Assembly (NCBI RefSeq): GCF_025950085.1
Contig: NZ_JAPDDS010000004.1
Coordinates: forward strand, 248,001 to 312,000
Reading direction: 5' to 3'
DNA: 64,000 nucleotides
Source: Luteolibacter flavescens
Lineage (GTDB): Bacteria > Verrucomicrobiota > Verrucomicrobiia > Verrucomicrobiales > Akkermansiaceae
A program made the position numbers and the translations under genes. The notes below the pieces were generated by a model, which ran no database searches, was not told where the DNA came from, and worked only from the letters and a program-made list of their open reading frames with translations. Of the stretch, positions 44,494 to 53,634 are shown piece by piece (position 1 is the first letter of the stretch; every line of letters begins with the position of its first letter).

Positions 44494-45021
44494 ATGCCCG
44501 CCCTGACTTCCGAGCCTTCCGACGCCTGGCTGTTGGAGACCCTCGAGCGCTATGAAAAGCCGCTCCTGAAGTACGCGCTCGGGCAGTGCGGGGACCGCGA
44601 GATGGCGCGGGATGCCGTGCAGGATACCTTCCTCAGCCTGGCGTCCGAGGTGACGAAGGCGCGCCCGCAGAATCTCTCCGCGTGGCTTTTCAGCGTCTGC
44701 CGGAACCGCCTGATCGACATCCGCCGGAAGCAATTCCGCCTGGTGCCGCTGGAGGATGATCACTTGGAGCGCGACCTCGACGGTATCCCCGGGCCGTCCG
44801 CCCGGATCGAGACCGAGGAGAAGAACAGCGCGCTGCTGCGCATGGTGGAGTCGCTGCCGGAGCGGGAGCGGGAGCTGGTAAGGCTGAAATTCCAGGCCGG
44901 GCTCAGCTACCGGGAAATCAGCGAGATCACCGGCATCACGGAGGGCCACGTGGGCTACCTGCTGCACCACGCGGTGAAGGAGCTGCGAGAGCAGTGGCTG
45001 AAGGAGGGTCACGAGCGATGA
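44494..45021 (+). CDS. ECF sigma factor paired with trans-envelope anti-sigma protein
   Basis: 175 aa. Region 2 is seen in YEKPLLKYALGQCGDREMAR, DAVQDTFLSLASEV and LSAWLFSVCRNRLIDIRRK; region 4 in LPERERELVRLKFQAGLSYREISEITGITEGHVGYLLHHAVKELRE. It lacks the extra features of the kinase-linked sigma group elsewhere in the window and is closer to classical ECF factors. Its stop overlaps the next start (ATGA), so sigma and anti-sigma are made in fixed ratio. The 170-base upstream gap should hold an autoregulated promoter. Confidence 0.93.
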   Translation: MPALTSEPSDAWLLETLERYEKPLLKYALGQCGDREMARDAVQDTFLSLASEVTKARPQNLSAWLFSVCRNRLIDIRRKQFRLVPLEDDHLERDLDGIPGPSARIETEEKNSALLRMVESLPERERELVRLKFQAGLSYREISEITGITEGHVGYLLHHAVKELREQWLKEGHER

Positions 45022-47108
45022 GCGCGCCGGAGGACGATTTCGAAAAGCTGCTCGCCGAGGCATTCGCTTCCGACGGGGGCGAGCTGCCGCCCGGTGAGGC
45101 GGAGGCGGCCACGCTGGCGGGCGATGACGATTTCGAGCGGATGCTGGCCGAGGCGCTGGACCCGGGCGAGATCGAGCTGTCGTCGGCACAGCGCGGCGAG
45201 CTGCTGGCGGCGTTTGCGACGGCGGGCGCAGCGCCGGATGCTGCCGAGGCGGCAGCGCTGGAGGACTTCACCGCGATGCTGGCCGGAGCGCTGGATCCCG
45301 GTGAGATCGCTTTTGAAGATGGGCAACGCCGCGAGCTGATCCGCCAGATGACCGGCGCGGCCGCGGGGGACAATCTGACGGCATGGGCGCTGGGCGAGAT
45401 GCCGCAGGCGGAGCGCGAGCGGCTGGAGCGGCGCATGGAGGTGAATGCCTCGCTGCGGGAGGAGGCGCTTTCCTACAGCCGGTTTTGCACGCGGCTGAGC
45501 GGGGCGCTGCCGGCGCTGGCCCGGCCGGGGTGGTGGGAGCGCGTGCGGCTGCGGAGCGTGGTCTTCGGCTCGCTGGCCCGCCCGGCGTGGGCGGCCGCTG
45601 CGGCGGTGGTCGCGCTGCTTCTCACCCTGATGCCCAGGCCGCAGGAAGGCTCCGGCGTGCCGATGGCGACGGGTGGGCAGGGCGGGGAAGCCACGCCGCT
45701 GGCCGGGATCGAGCCGCAGCCTGCGGGCGATGGCGATCCCGCACCTGTCGTGGAGGATGCCGGGCCGATGATCGCGCAGGTGGAGCCGGAGGTGTCGCCT
45801 GCGGTGCCGGTTTCTCCCGAGATCGCGGAGCCGGTGCCTGCGCCGATGTCGTTGCCGGTATCGGATCGCCCGGACATGCTGCCGGTGGTCGAGCCGGTGG
45901 CGCATGAGGTGGAGGCCTATGTTTTCGCGGACCCCGTCCTGCTACCCGAGCGCTCGGCCACGGCGTCCGTCTCGCCGGTGAGCCCGCTCGCGGAGCTGCC
46001 GGAGGTGGTGGGCAGCGCCGGGCTGATGGCTTCCTCCACCGGCACGGCATTGTCGGATGCAGGGCTGTCCGTCCCCTTCATGGAAGACGGCGTGCCGGGC
46101 GAGATGATGCTGGCCGTGAATGACTCCGCACTGCGCTCGTTCAGCAATAGCGACACGGAGATCGGTCCCGGGGACAGCGGCAGTGGCAGCGGGCCGGTCG
46201 TCAATCCGGAGCACGGCAGCGTGACGCTGGCAAACCTGCAGCCCTACATCCTGCCCGGCCTGCTGGGCGGTAGCACTTCCGGTCGGCCAAAGATCTCGGA
46301 GAGCGAGGGGAATCGCACCATTTCCGCGGACTTCCGCCTGCTGGATCTGGAGCTATCCCCCGGGAATAGCGTCGATGCGGAATCGTGGAGCGCGAGCGCC
46401 GGGATGACCTGGCAGCTCAGCCCGGAGTGGCAGGTCGGGCTGTCCATCGGCGGCATCGACTCGCGGCTCGAGGTCGAGGGATACGGCGATGTGGACGTGA
46501 CCGGTGCAGCCTTCGGCGCGTCGCTGGATTGGAAGAAGGACGGCTACCACGCCGCGCTGGCGTACGAGGTCGGGCTCTTCGACCAAGAACTCCGCCGCAT
46601 GAGCAAGGGCATCGCGCAGGCCGCGGACCAGGATGCGACGGTGCACCGGCTGTCCTTCTGGTTCACCCGCGAGTTTGAGGCGGGTGTCTGGCGGCACGGG
46701 CCGGTGGCCGGCTTCGATGCTTCATTCGGCACCCTCGACTCGTATCAGGAGGCGTATCCCGGCGGCACCATCATGGGCGAGCGGCAGTTCACCTCGCTGG
46801 TCACGCTGGTGGGCTGGCAGGCATGGGGTCGCTTTGAGACGCCGGCCGGTCCGGTCCTGCCGAATTTCGTCGCCGGGTGGCGTCACCGCCCGGTCGTCCC
46901 CGACTCGACCATCGGCCAGACGACGGTGGGTCAGAAATTCGCCCTCGATCCACAGGTGCCCGAGCGCGACTCCGTGCTGCTGGAAGGCGGCCTGCGCTGG
47001 CTGCCCGGCGATGGTGCCGTCTTCCTCGACCTCACCGGCAGCAGCGAATGGCGCGACGGCGGCGAGTCGGACAAGCGGCTGCTGCTGGAGGTCGGGGTGA
47101 GTTTTTGA
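45018..47108 (+). CDS. Anti-sigma factor fused to autotransporter-like outer-membrane barrel
   Basis: 696 aa. Residues about 5-35, 37-70 and 82-115 are three related repeats (DDFEKLLAEAF, DDFERMLAEALDPGEI, EDFTAMLAGALDPGEI). Residues 119-160 (LTAWALGEMPQAERERLERR, MEVNASLREEALSYSRF) resemble the core of ECF anti-sigma domains. One membrane helix lies at 189-205 (PAWAAAAAVVALLLTLM). A linker rich in Pro, Val, Glu and Ser runs to about 400. Residues about 415-696 alternate like an autotransporter barrel (GWQAWGRFETPAGPVLPNFV, AGWRHRP) and end in LLLEVGVSF with the C-terminal Phe. No cleavable signal is seen; the single helix must act as export anchor. No similar fusion is known to me. Confidence 0.8.
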   Translation: MSAPEDDFEKLLAEAFASDGGELPPGEAEAATLAGDDDFERMLAEALDPGEIELSSAQRGELLAAFATAGAAPDAAEAAALEDFTAMLAGALDPGEIAFEDGQRRELIRQMTGAAAGDNLTAWALGEMPQAERERLERRMEVNASLREEALSYSRFCTRLSGALPALARPGWWERVRLRSVVFGSLARPAWAAAAAVVALLLTLMPRPQEGSGVPMATGGQGGEATPLAGIEPQPAGDGDPAPVVEDAGPMIAQVEPEVSPAVPVSPEIAEPVPAPMSLPVSDRPDMLPVVEPVAHEVEAYVFADPVLLPERSATASVSPVSPLAELPEVVGSAGLMASSTGTALSDAGLSVPFMEDGVPGEMMLAVNDSALRSFSNSDTEIGPGDSGSGSGPVVNPEHGSVTLANLQPYILPGLLGGSTSGRPKISESEGNRTISADFRLLDLELSPGNSVDAESWSASAGMTWQLSPEWQVGLSIGGIDSRLEVEGYGDVDVTGAAFGASLDWKKDGYHAALAYEVGLFDQELRRMSKGIAQAADQDATVHRLSFWFTREFEAGVWRHGPVAGFDASFGTLDSYQEAYPGGTIMGERQFTSLVTLVGWQAWGRFETPAGPVLPNFVAGWRHRPVVPDSTIGQTTVGQKFALDPQVPERDSVLLEGGLRWLPGDGAVFLDLTGSSEWRDGGESDKRLLLEVGVSF

Positions 47109-47176
47109 TCGGGCTGCGGGGACAGCAGGGGGGCGCGACCTTGACCGTCACGGATCCCTTCCCTAAGCTACGTGTC

Positions 47177-47749
47177 ATGTCGTCTGCCTCGGTGATGCTT
47201 GAGAATCCCGAGATCCGTGCCCGCATTTCGCCGGTCACGGTCGCGCAGTATCATCAGTTCGCCGAGTTCGACGAGCATGGCCACCGGACGGAACTCATCC
47301 GCGGCATCCTGATCGAGAAGATGTCCAAGTCGCCCCTGCACGCCTCGGTTGCCCGCCGCTTGTTCCAGATCCTGCAGGACTCGCTGCCTGAGGGACACAT
47401 CCTGCTGCGGGAGGACCCGCTCACCTTCGCGGATTCAGAGCCGGAGCCGGATCTGGCCATCGTCCGGGGAGTGGAGGAAGACTTCGTCACCCGTCATCCC
47501 TCGACCGCCGCGCTGGTGGTGGAGATCGCGGTCACCAGCATCGCCCTCGACCGGGAGAAGGCGGCGATCTATGCAGAGGCCGGGGTCGCGGAATACTGGA
47601 TCATCCTGCCCGCCGAGCGCCGTGTGGAGATCTACCGCCGCCCGGAGGGCTCATCGTATCGCGAGTCGCGGGTGATGGAGGGAAATGGCTCCATCGCATG
47701 TGAGGCGCTGCCTTCGCTCCAGGTGGATCTGGCGGAAATCTTCGGCTAG
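47177..47749 (+). CDS. Uma2 family (DUF820) putative restriction-endonuclease-like protein
   Basis: 190 aa. The PD-(D/E)xK-like core is visible: RTELIRGILIEKMSKSPLHA, then the Asp in EPDLAIVRG, VVEIAVTSIALDREKAAIYA with Glu and Lys, and GVAEYWIILPAERRVEIYRR. Uma2 proteins are common in cyanobacteria and PVC genomes; cellular role unknown, probably not a classical restriction enzyme. No methylase is nearby. Confidence 0.9.
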   Translation: MSSASVMLENPEIRARISPVTVAQYHQFAEFDEHGHRTELIRGILIEKMSKSPLHASVARRLFQILQDSLPEGHILLREDPLTFADSEPEPDLAIVRGVEEDFVTRHPSTAALVVEIAVTSIALDREKAAIYAEAGVAEYWIILPAERRVEIYRRPEGSSYRESRVMEGNGSIACEALPSLQVDLAEIFG

Positions 47750-47833
47750 GGCGTTTCACGCGACGCCGTAGCCGCTTGAGCGGGATGGTTGGGCTCTGTG
47801 GGTCGCCCGGGCCCTCGCTCTCCCGCTGCTCGG

Positions 47834-49276
47834 CTACTCCGGCCCCACTTCCAGGAAGAGAAGCCCGATCACCGCCGGTTGATGCTTTTCCAGAAACATG
47901 ACCAGGTCCTTGCTCGCGAAGTAAGTGGCGAAATCTTCCGCCTCACCACCCCCTACGTCGCAGACCTGCATGACCACTGAGATTTCCTCGTTGGATAGTC
48001 CGAAGTCCATGCAGTCCGGCAGAGGCGCTTCATCCCAGATCCTGAAGCGGTCTCCGAATGCTTCATTGAGCCACGGACCGATCTCCTCGAAAGGATCCAT
48101 GGTGGCGAAGATGATCGCGTTCACCACATCGCTCCGCTGGAAATCCAGGGGCAGTGCTTCCACGGTGCCGGGAGGCAGGAAATCGGAAAGCGGTGCCTTC
48201 ACCTTGTAGGAGGGTCCATCCCATCGGTCGGTCTTCCATACGAAATCCCCCCGCCGGTTGATGTAGCCCTGCCAACCGTCCCGTTCGGCGTAGGCCAGCT
48301 CGCCATTGAAGTTCTCCGCGCCATCAAACTCGATCGGGATGAGCGGTCGCCCCTCCACGTCCAGAAAGCCCCGCTTCACCCCGCGCTTGACCATCACCAT
48401 GCCGTCCCTCAGCCACACGACCTCGACGCCGGGCTCCAAATCAAGCTCACGGACGCATTGCCCCGTCCGGTCGATGACATAGGACCTGCCATCCTTGGTT
48501 CCGGTGGTGAAGCTCTCGCCCGGACCAAATTCCCAGAGGTGGTCGAACTCCGGCGGGATGACTTCCGCACCGCTGGGATCAATGCATCCCACCTTACCGC
48601 CTTTAACCACCCGGGCGAGACCTCCTTCGAAGGATGAGATCGACGTGTAGATACCCGGGGCGACAATGACCTTTCCTTCCCGGTCGATGACTGAATCGGA
48701 CCACGAGTCGTCGTCACTCGTGGAAGTGATCACGCACCGCCCTTCTGAAAACCCTTGGGCGGAGAATTTACGATCCGGCGGAATGACAAACCCTCCTTCC
48801 GGATCGATGAACCCGGCTCGCGTCGGACCACAGGATGAGCCATCGGCACGAGGAAGGCAGACGCAGGCGACCCCTTCGGAAAAATCTTTCACATCCGCAA
48901 ACTCTGCCGGGATCACGAGTTTCCCGGTGCGATCGACATAGCCTCCGCATCCGGTCGCATCCCCGACCCAGAATGTAGCCCGCCCTTCGTGGAAGTCCCC
49001 GTAGCTGTAGAAATTCAGAAACCCGGGGAACTTGAACCCGGGCGGAGCGCCAGGACCGATGACGAAGTCTCCCTTGGCATCGATGAAGCCGCTTTCCTCC
49101 CGCCGTTCGCCGTCCGCGGCCAGCATGACGGCCACCAATCCCTCCGAGAATTTTTCCACCCGGGAGAACCGCGGAGGGATCACCACCTCCCCGTCGGCAT
49201 TGATGAATCCCCAAGTTCTGTCGACGGAGATCTTATAAAGCAAAGGATCCGTCGGCGTCGGGGAGGCGATTTTCAT
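47834..49276 (-). CDS. WG-repeat protein
   Basis: 480 aa from the ATG at 49276; the open frame runs 12 codons further up, but those codons are part of a hairpin repeat. At least six beta-type WG repeats are visible (RTWGFINADGEVVIPPRFSR, ESGFIDAKGDFVIG, GYVDRTGKLVIPAEF, GWQGYINRRGDFVW), each with the turn FIDxxG and the strand VIPPxF. The last 110 residues form a different acidic domain (NAIIFATMDPFEEIGPWL, EISVVMQVCDVGGGEAED). Likely a cytoplasmic protein-binding scaffold; no signal peptide is seen. Function unknown. Confidence 0.85.
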   Translation of the reverse strand: MKIASPTPTDPLLYKISVDRTWGFINADGEVVIPPRFSRVEKFSEGLVAVMLAADGERREESGFIDAKGDFVIGPGAPPGFKFPGFLNFYSYGDFHEGRATFWVGDATGCGGYVDRTGKLVIPAEFADVKDFSEGVACVCLPRADGSSCGPTRAGFIDPEGGFVIPPDRKFSAQGFSEGRCVITSTSDDDSWSDSVIDREGKVIVAPGIYTSISSFEGGLARVVKGGKVGCIDPSGAEVIPPEFDHLWEFGPGESFTTGTKDGRSYVIDRTGQCVRELDLEPGVEVVWLRDGMVMVKRGVKRGFLDVEGRPLIPIEFDGAENFNGELAYAERDGWQGYINRRGDFVWKTDRWDGPSYKVKAPLSDFLPPGTVEALPLDFQRSDVVNAIIFATMDPFEEIGPWLNEAFGDRFRIWDEAPLPDCMDFGLSNEEISVVMQVCDVGGGEAEDFATYFASKDLVMFLEKHQPAVIGLLFLEVGPE

Positions 49277-49280
49277 CGCT

Positions 49281-49308
49281 ACCGCGAATAGCGCGAAATC
49301 CCCGCGAG
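49281..49308. repeat. CGCGAAA element, left half only (copy 3)
   Basis: ACCGCGAATAGCGCGAAAT and CCCCGCGAG match the left arm of the elements at 8651 and 60327. The right arm is missing. It lies right in front of the WG-repeat gene start, in its 5' leader. Confidence 0.5.
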
Positions 49309-49393
49309 CCACAGCCTTTTGTTCGCAGGCGAAAGCGGCAGGAGGGAGGGCACTGCGGGTGCCGGAGAAAGGACACCGCGCCCTCTCTTCCCA

Positions 49394-51022
49394 TCACGCC
49401 GTCACCGCGCCGCGGTCGTCGTTCAGGCCGCTCTTCTCGAGGAAGTAGTCGTAGCCGCCGGTGTAGCGGGTGAGGACGCTGCCGGTGTCCGCGGCGTTGC
49501 GGTTGATGTGCAGCGTCGTCTCGGCGAGGTGGCGGATGAAGTGGACGTCGTGGGAGATGAAGACGAGCGTGCCTTCATACGCCTTCAGCGCGCTGACCAG
49601 CGAGTCGATGGAGAGGATGTCGAGGTGGGTCGTCGGCTCGTCCATCAGCAGCAGGTTCGGCGGATCGACGAGGAATTTCACCAGGTTGAGGCGGGACTTC
49701 TCGCCCCCGGAGAGGACGGAGCAGCGCTTCTCCACGTCCGTGCGGCGGAAAAGGAAGGACCCAAGGATCGCGCGGGCGTCTTCCTCGCGCAGCGTGGTGC
49801 AGCTCGCGAGCACTTCCTCGAGGACGGTATTGTCCTCATTGAGCGTCTCGGAGCGGTGCTGGGAGTAGTAGCCGAGCTTGGTGGCGTAGCCCACGTCGCG
49901 CTTGCCGCCATTGATGGGCAGCACGCCGGCGAGGATCTTGAGCAGGGTGGACTTGCCGGCGCCGTTCGGGCCGACGAGGACGATCTTGTCGCCGCGCTCG
50001 ATGGTGAGGTCGAGGTCCTTGTAGATCTGCTTCTCGCCGTAGGCCTGGGCGACCTTTTGCAAGTCGATCACCTTCTGGTTCGAGCGGGGTGGCTGCGGGA
50101 AGGCGAACTTGAAGGGCTTGCGCGGGGCGCGCGGCTTCTCGATGCGCTCCAGCTTTTCGAGGAACTTGATGCGGGACTGCACCTGCGCGGCCTTCGAGCC
50201 GACCTGGCGGAAGCGGTCGATGAAGTCCTGGTGCCCTTCGATCTCCTTGTTCTGGTTCCGGTAGGCCTGCACCTTCTGCTCGTAGCGCGCCTCGCGCTGC
50301 TCGAGATAGGCGGAGTAGTTCCCGGTGTAGGAGATGAGTTCGGCGGCGTCCGGGTCGATTTCCACGACGCTCTCGATGATGGCGTCCATGAAGTCGCGAT
50401 CGTGGGAGATCATCAGGATCGCGCCCGGGTAGTTCATCAGGTAGCGCTGGAACCAGAGGAGCGAGAGAAGGTCGAGGTGGTTCGTCGGCTCGTCCAGCAT
50501 CAGCAGGTCGGGCTCCATCACCAGCAGGCGGGCGAGGTAGGCGCGCATGATCCAGCCGCCGGAGAATTCGCGGGCGGTCTTGTGGAAGTCCGCTTCCTTG
50601 TAGCCCAGGCCGTTGAGGACCTTCTTCGCCTTCGGCTCGAGCTGGTAGCCATTCAGCAGGTTGAATTGGTCCTGGGCGTGGGCGTATTCCGGGTCATCCG
50701 TGGTGCCCTTCGCCTCGTGCTCACGCAGGGCGCGCAGGTAGCCGACCATCTCCGGGGTGATGCCCATGGCGATCTCCAGCACGGTCTCGTCGCCCGGGTC
50801 GCCCGCTTCCTGGGCGAGGTAGCCGGTGATGGCGTAGTCGTCGCGCTCGATGGTGCCGCCGTCCAGCTCCTCCTGGCCGAGGATCATGCGGAAGAGCGTC
50901 GATTTGCCCGCACCGTTCGGTCCGACCAGGGCGATGCGTTCGCCCCAGTTGATCGAAAGCTCGGCGTCGCGGAAGAGCGTGCGGCCGCCGAGGGTCTTGG
51001 TGAGCTTGTGGATCGTGAGCAC
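49394..51022 (-). CDS. ABC-F family ATPase
   Basis: 542 aa with two complete nucleotide-binding domains: Walker A GPNGAGKSTLF and GPNGAGKSTLL; signatures REFSGGWIMRAYL and VLSGGEKSRLNL; Walker B LLMLDEPTNHLD and LLMDEPTTHLD. No membrane part. The linker between domains (about 240-310) is Lys/Arg-rich (FLEKLERIEKPRAPRKPFKF), typical for ABC-F proteins that act at the ribosome E site. It is of the housekeeping Uup/YbiT-like type; antibiotic protection cannot be claimed. Confidence 0.95.
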   Translation of the reverse strand: MLTIHKLTKTLGGRTLFRDAELSINWGERIALVGPNGAGKSTLFRMILGQEELDGGTIERDDYAITGYLAQEAGDPGDETVLEIAMGITPEMVGYLRALREHEAKGTTDDPEYAHAQDQFNLLNGYQLEPKAKKVLNGLGYKEADFHKTAREFSGGWIMRAYLARLLVMEPDLLMLDEPTNHLDLLSLLWFQRYLMNYPGAILMISHDRDFMDAIIESVVEIDPDAAELISYTGNYSAYLEQREARYEQKVQAYRNQNKEIEGHQDFIDRFRQVGSKAAQVQSRIKFLEKLERIEKPRAPRKPFKFAFPQPPRSNQKVIDLQKVAQAYGEKQIYKDLDLTIERGDKIVLVGPNGAGKSTLLKILAGVLPINGGKRDVGYATKLGYYSQHRSETLNEDNTVLEEVLASCTTLREEDARAILGSFLFRRTDVEKRCSVLSGGEKSRLNLVKFLVDPPNLLLMDEPTTHLDILSIDSLVSALKAYEGTLVFISHDVHFIRHLAETTLHINRNAADTGSVLTRYTGGYDYFLEKSGLNDDRGAVTA

Positions 51023-51064
51023 GGCGCGGGTGTAGGGGAGCAGAGCGCCGGGAGCAAGGCGCGA

Positions 51065-52294
51065 TCACTCGAAGGCGCTGCTCAGCATGAAGTCTTTCCA
51101 CGCCTTGTTCAGCGCGTCGGGGGAGTCATATCCCAGCCCCTTGGCGAAAGTTTCGGCGTCCGGGCACTTCTTGTCCTTCGCGGTGGCCACGAGGATCTTC
51201 CCGAAATCCGCGCGCCGGGTGGTGTCGGCGTGGATGAAATGCATCAGCCCCAGCCCGAAGCCCAGGTCGCGCGGTTCGGCCTCCGACCCGCGGGCCTTGA
51301 GGAAGGCGTCGATGTCCGGGGAGGCGCCGTCTTTCAGCAGCTTTTTGGTCAGGCCGGCCCAGTTTCGCCCGTTCTTGAAGCCCTCCACCCCGGCACCGCC
51401 GAAGCTGACCTCGGACTCGATCTTGCCGCAGATGAGCTCTTCCCGGTGGTAGTTGAAGCTCAGGCAGACCATCGCGAGCGAGTATTCGCCCCTGCTGCCC
51501 ATATTGACGAGCAGGTGGCGAAGGATGTCGTCGGAGAGGAAGTGGATGCGCTGGGGCCAGGTCTTGCGCTGGGGCGCAGCGTTCTTCGAGTCGGTGCGGA
51601 AGATCCGCCCGCAGACCGTCAGGCCCGCCTCCTCCGAAAACTTGTCGTCCAGGATGAAGCCGGCGATGTCGTAGTTCACGAGGTTGAAGTGGACCGGGAC
51701 GCTCGGGCTGTCGGACGCGTGCTTCTCGTGCCAGGAGGCGAAGACCTTCGCGTCCTTTTCGTCCGTGGCGAGGATGATGGGGAGCTTGCGGCCATCGAAA
51801 GCAGCGGCGATCACGGGGAGATCCGTGGCGATGTCCGCCCACAGGCGCTCCCCGGCTTCCGCGTAGGAGAGGAGCATGGCGGGGCGGACCTTCGCGCTGC
51901 CGGCGACGATGAAGTGCTCCGTTTCCAGCGTGTTCGGATACAGCACGGTGCCGATCTTGAAGCCCTCCGGCCGTGACTTCCACAGGGACGGATCGATGCG
52001 GGCGGTGGCGAAGCGTGCGCCGTTCGAGACCGGTGTAGCGGACGGGGCGGCGGGCTTTGCCGTCTCGAGGTGCTTCTGGTCGTCCGGACTGAGGGTGGCC
52101 TTCGGGATGGCCACTTCCTTGCCATCTCCCTTGCGGACCCAGACAGTGGTGGCATCTTGTTTCACGAAAGCTCCTTCCAGCTTGCGTCCTTTGGTGTCGG
52201 TCCACGTGCGGGCGTCCTGCGCGGCGGCATAGCCGAGAAAGAGCGCGAGGAGGGAAGGGGTGATCCGGAGGAGGGGAGTCATGGATTGGATCAT
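51065..52294 (-). CDS. SHD1-domain exported protein
   Basis: 409 aa from the ATG at 52294, or 405 aa from 52282. Signal peptide (LRITPSLLALFLGYAAA), then an SHD1-like domain at about 28-75 (RTWTDTKGRKLEGAFVKQDA, VWVRKGDGKEVAIPKATLS), frequent in Planctomycetes and Verrucomicrobia. The larger C-terminal part has no recognised motif; it contains FIVAGSAKVRPAMLLSYAEA, then GERLWADIA, and LLVNMGSRGEYSLAM. This part recalls gluzincin-like or DUF1570-type layouts but lacks a clear HExxH. It lies 42 bases upstream of the ABC-F gene, same strand. Confidence 0.8.
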   Translation of the reverse strand: MIQSMTPLLRITPSLLALFLGYAAAQDARTWTDTKGRKLEGAFVKQDATTVWVRKGDGKEVAIPKATLSPDDQKHLETAKPAAPSATPVSNGARFATARIDPSLWKSRPEGFKIGTVLYPNTLETEHFIVAGSAKVRPAMLLSYAEAGERLWADIATDLPVIAAAFDGRKLPIILATDEKDAKVFASWHEKHASDSPSVPVHFNLVNYDIAGFILDDKFSEEAGLTVCGRIFRTDSKNAAPQRKTWPQRIHFLSDDILRHLLVNMGSRGEYSLAMVCLSFNYHREELICGKIESEVSFGGAGVEGFKNGRNWAGLTKKLLKDGASPDIDAFLKARGSEAEPRDLGFGLGLMHFIHADTTRRADFGKILVATAKDKKCPDAETFAKGLGYDSPDALNKAWKDFMLSSAFE

Positions 52295-52366
52295 GCATCA
52301 TCAACCGCTTGGCACAACACGGAGTTGTGATCTTCACGGCAAATTCACCGTTCGCCTCCTGTGGTC

Positions 52367-53386
52367 ATGACGATTTCCCGCCGCGGATTCCTGGGTGTCC
52401 TGACTGCTTCGGCCTGCGCGGGCTGTGCTTCTTCCTCGTCTTCCGCCAGTCATGGCGGGCGGACCATCCGGCTGGACCGTGCCGATGCGCTGGCGAGGCA
52501 ACACGGGTGCCGGGGCTGGGCGGCGTGGCGGCGCGGCTCGCGGGTGGAGGGCTGGGAGATCTCCTATGAAGGCCCCATCCTCAGCATCACGAAGGCCCTC
52601 GCGGCCCTCGCCGTGACCCGCGGCGTGGCGGAGGGCTGGCTGGACCCGGGCGAGCGCGCGGCGGACACGATCCCGGAGTGGAAGGGCGACGCGCGGAAGC
52701 AGCGCATCACCCTGCAGATGCTGCTCCAGCAGACCGCGGGGCTGGAGGCCGGGGTGGCCGCGCTCTACCGGAATCCCACGGACAAGGGGCGGAATGCGGT
52801 CGCGCTGCGGGCGATCGATGAGCCCGGGAGCTTCTTCCGCTACGGCCCGGCGTGCTCCGAGGTGCTGGCGGAGTTGCTACAGCGGAAGCTTTCCGCGCGC
52901 GGCGAGACCTTGGAAAAGTATCTCCACCGCGCCGTGATGCGCCCGATCGGGCTGGGCAGTCCGGATTGGAGATCGGACAAGAAGGGGCGCTTCTATCTTT
53001 CCACCGGAGCTGAGCTGAGTGTGGACGAACTGGGGAAGCTGGGGCGCACGATCGCGCGCTTGCTTTCCGGCGATGGCGCGGACGGTTTCGATGCGGGGCA
53101 CTTCGCCCGCGTGACCCGGGCGTCCGCGGCGAATCCGATGTATGGCGGCGGCCTGTGGCGGAATGCCGGCGGGCGGGAGATCGAGGTGGAAGACGCGCTC
53201 GATCCCGCGGCGTCCACGGGATTTTGGCAAGGCGCGGGGCTGTCGCGGAGCCAGCCGCGGGAGTTTTACGCGCTGATCGGCTCGTCCGGCCGGCGGGTCT
53301 TCATCTGGCCGCAGGAGCAAGTGGTCATCGCCCGCCACGGGGTCGCCAGATCGTGGCGGGATGGTGCGTTTTTGAGAGCGCTGTGA
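52367..53386 (+). CDS. Exported serine hydrolase of the beta-lactamase/PBP fold
   Basis: 339 aa from the ATG at 52367. The start SRRGFLGVLTASACAGCASS combines a twin-arginine-like motif with a lipobox Cys. The fold is shown by LSITKALAALAV (Ser and Lys of SxxK), LQMLLQQTAGLEAG and FFRYGPACSEVLAELL, where the Tyr sits in the second motif. These class C-like hydrolases act on peptides or esters in the envelope; resistance to antibiotics is not implied. The HxG-like third motif is not clear. Confidence 0.88.
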   Translation: MTISRRGFLGVLTASACAGCASSSSSASHGGRTIRLDRADALARQHGCRGWAAWRRGSRVEGWEISYEGPILSITKALAALAVTRGVAEGWLDPGERAADTIPEWKGDARKQRITLQMLLQQTAGLEAGVAALYRNPTDKGRNAVALRAIDEPGSFFRYGPACSEVLAELLQRKLSARGETLEKYLHRAVMRPIGLGSPDWRSDKKGRFYLSTGAELSVDELGKLGRTIARLLSGDGADGFDAGHFARVTRASAANPMYGGGLWRNAGGREIEVEDALDPAASTGFWQGAGLSRSQPREFYALIGSSGRRVFIWPQEQVVIARHGVARSWRDGAFLRAL

Positions 53387-53476
53387 AGAGATGGCCGGTG
53401 ATCGACGGTGCGTTATGGTGATCAGGGTCGCGATGGGTGGTCCGAATTTTTAGGGGCATACTGCTGTCCGACTTCT

Positions 53477-53563
53477 CAGGGCCAACGGCCCGACCATCTC
53501 TCAGCCCGGGCCAACGGCCCGGGTATGCGGCACCTGATCGGCGGCCGGAAGGGTCGCGATATG
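53477..53563. repeat. Palindromic element, left part only
   Basis: CAGGGCCAACGGCCCG, CTCAGCCCGGGCCAACGG, then GATCGGCGGCC and GGGTCGCGAT copy the first 90 bases of the full elements that follow. The rest is lost or was never there. Confidence 0.75.
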
Positions 53564-53634
53564 TGTGATCCGGATTTTCAGAACCGTGATGCGCGGTCCG
53601 GATTTTTGGGGCCATGATGCGTGGTCCCAATTCT

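Noticed and set aside
47177-47749. Restriction-modification system
   Set aside because: Uma2 proteins share the nuclease fold, but no methylase or specificity gene is next to it.
49394-51022. Ribosome-protection resistance factor
   Set aside because: ABC-F housekeeping members have the same layout; nothing in the sequence or neighbourhood points to resistance.
49319-51976. 885-codon open frame on the plus strand
   Set aside because: It is antisense to the ABC-F ATPase, whose two full nucleotide-binding domains leave no doubt about the coding strand.
52367-53386. Antibiotic-resistance beta-lactamase
   Set aside because: Only the general serine hydrolase fold is supported; the third active-site motif is unclear and such exported hydrolases are common housekeeping or unknown enzymes.
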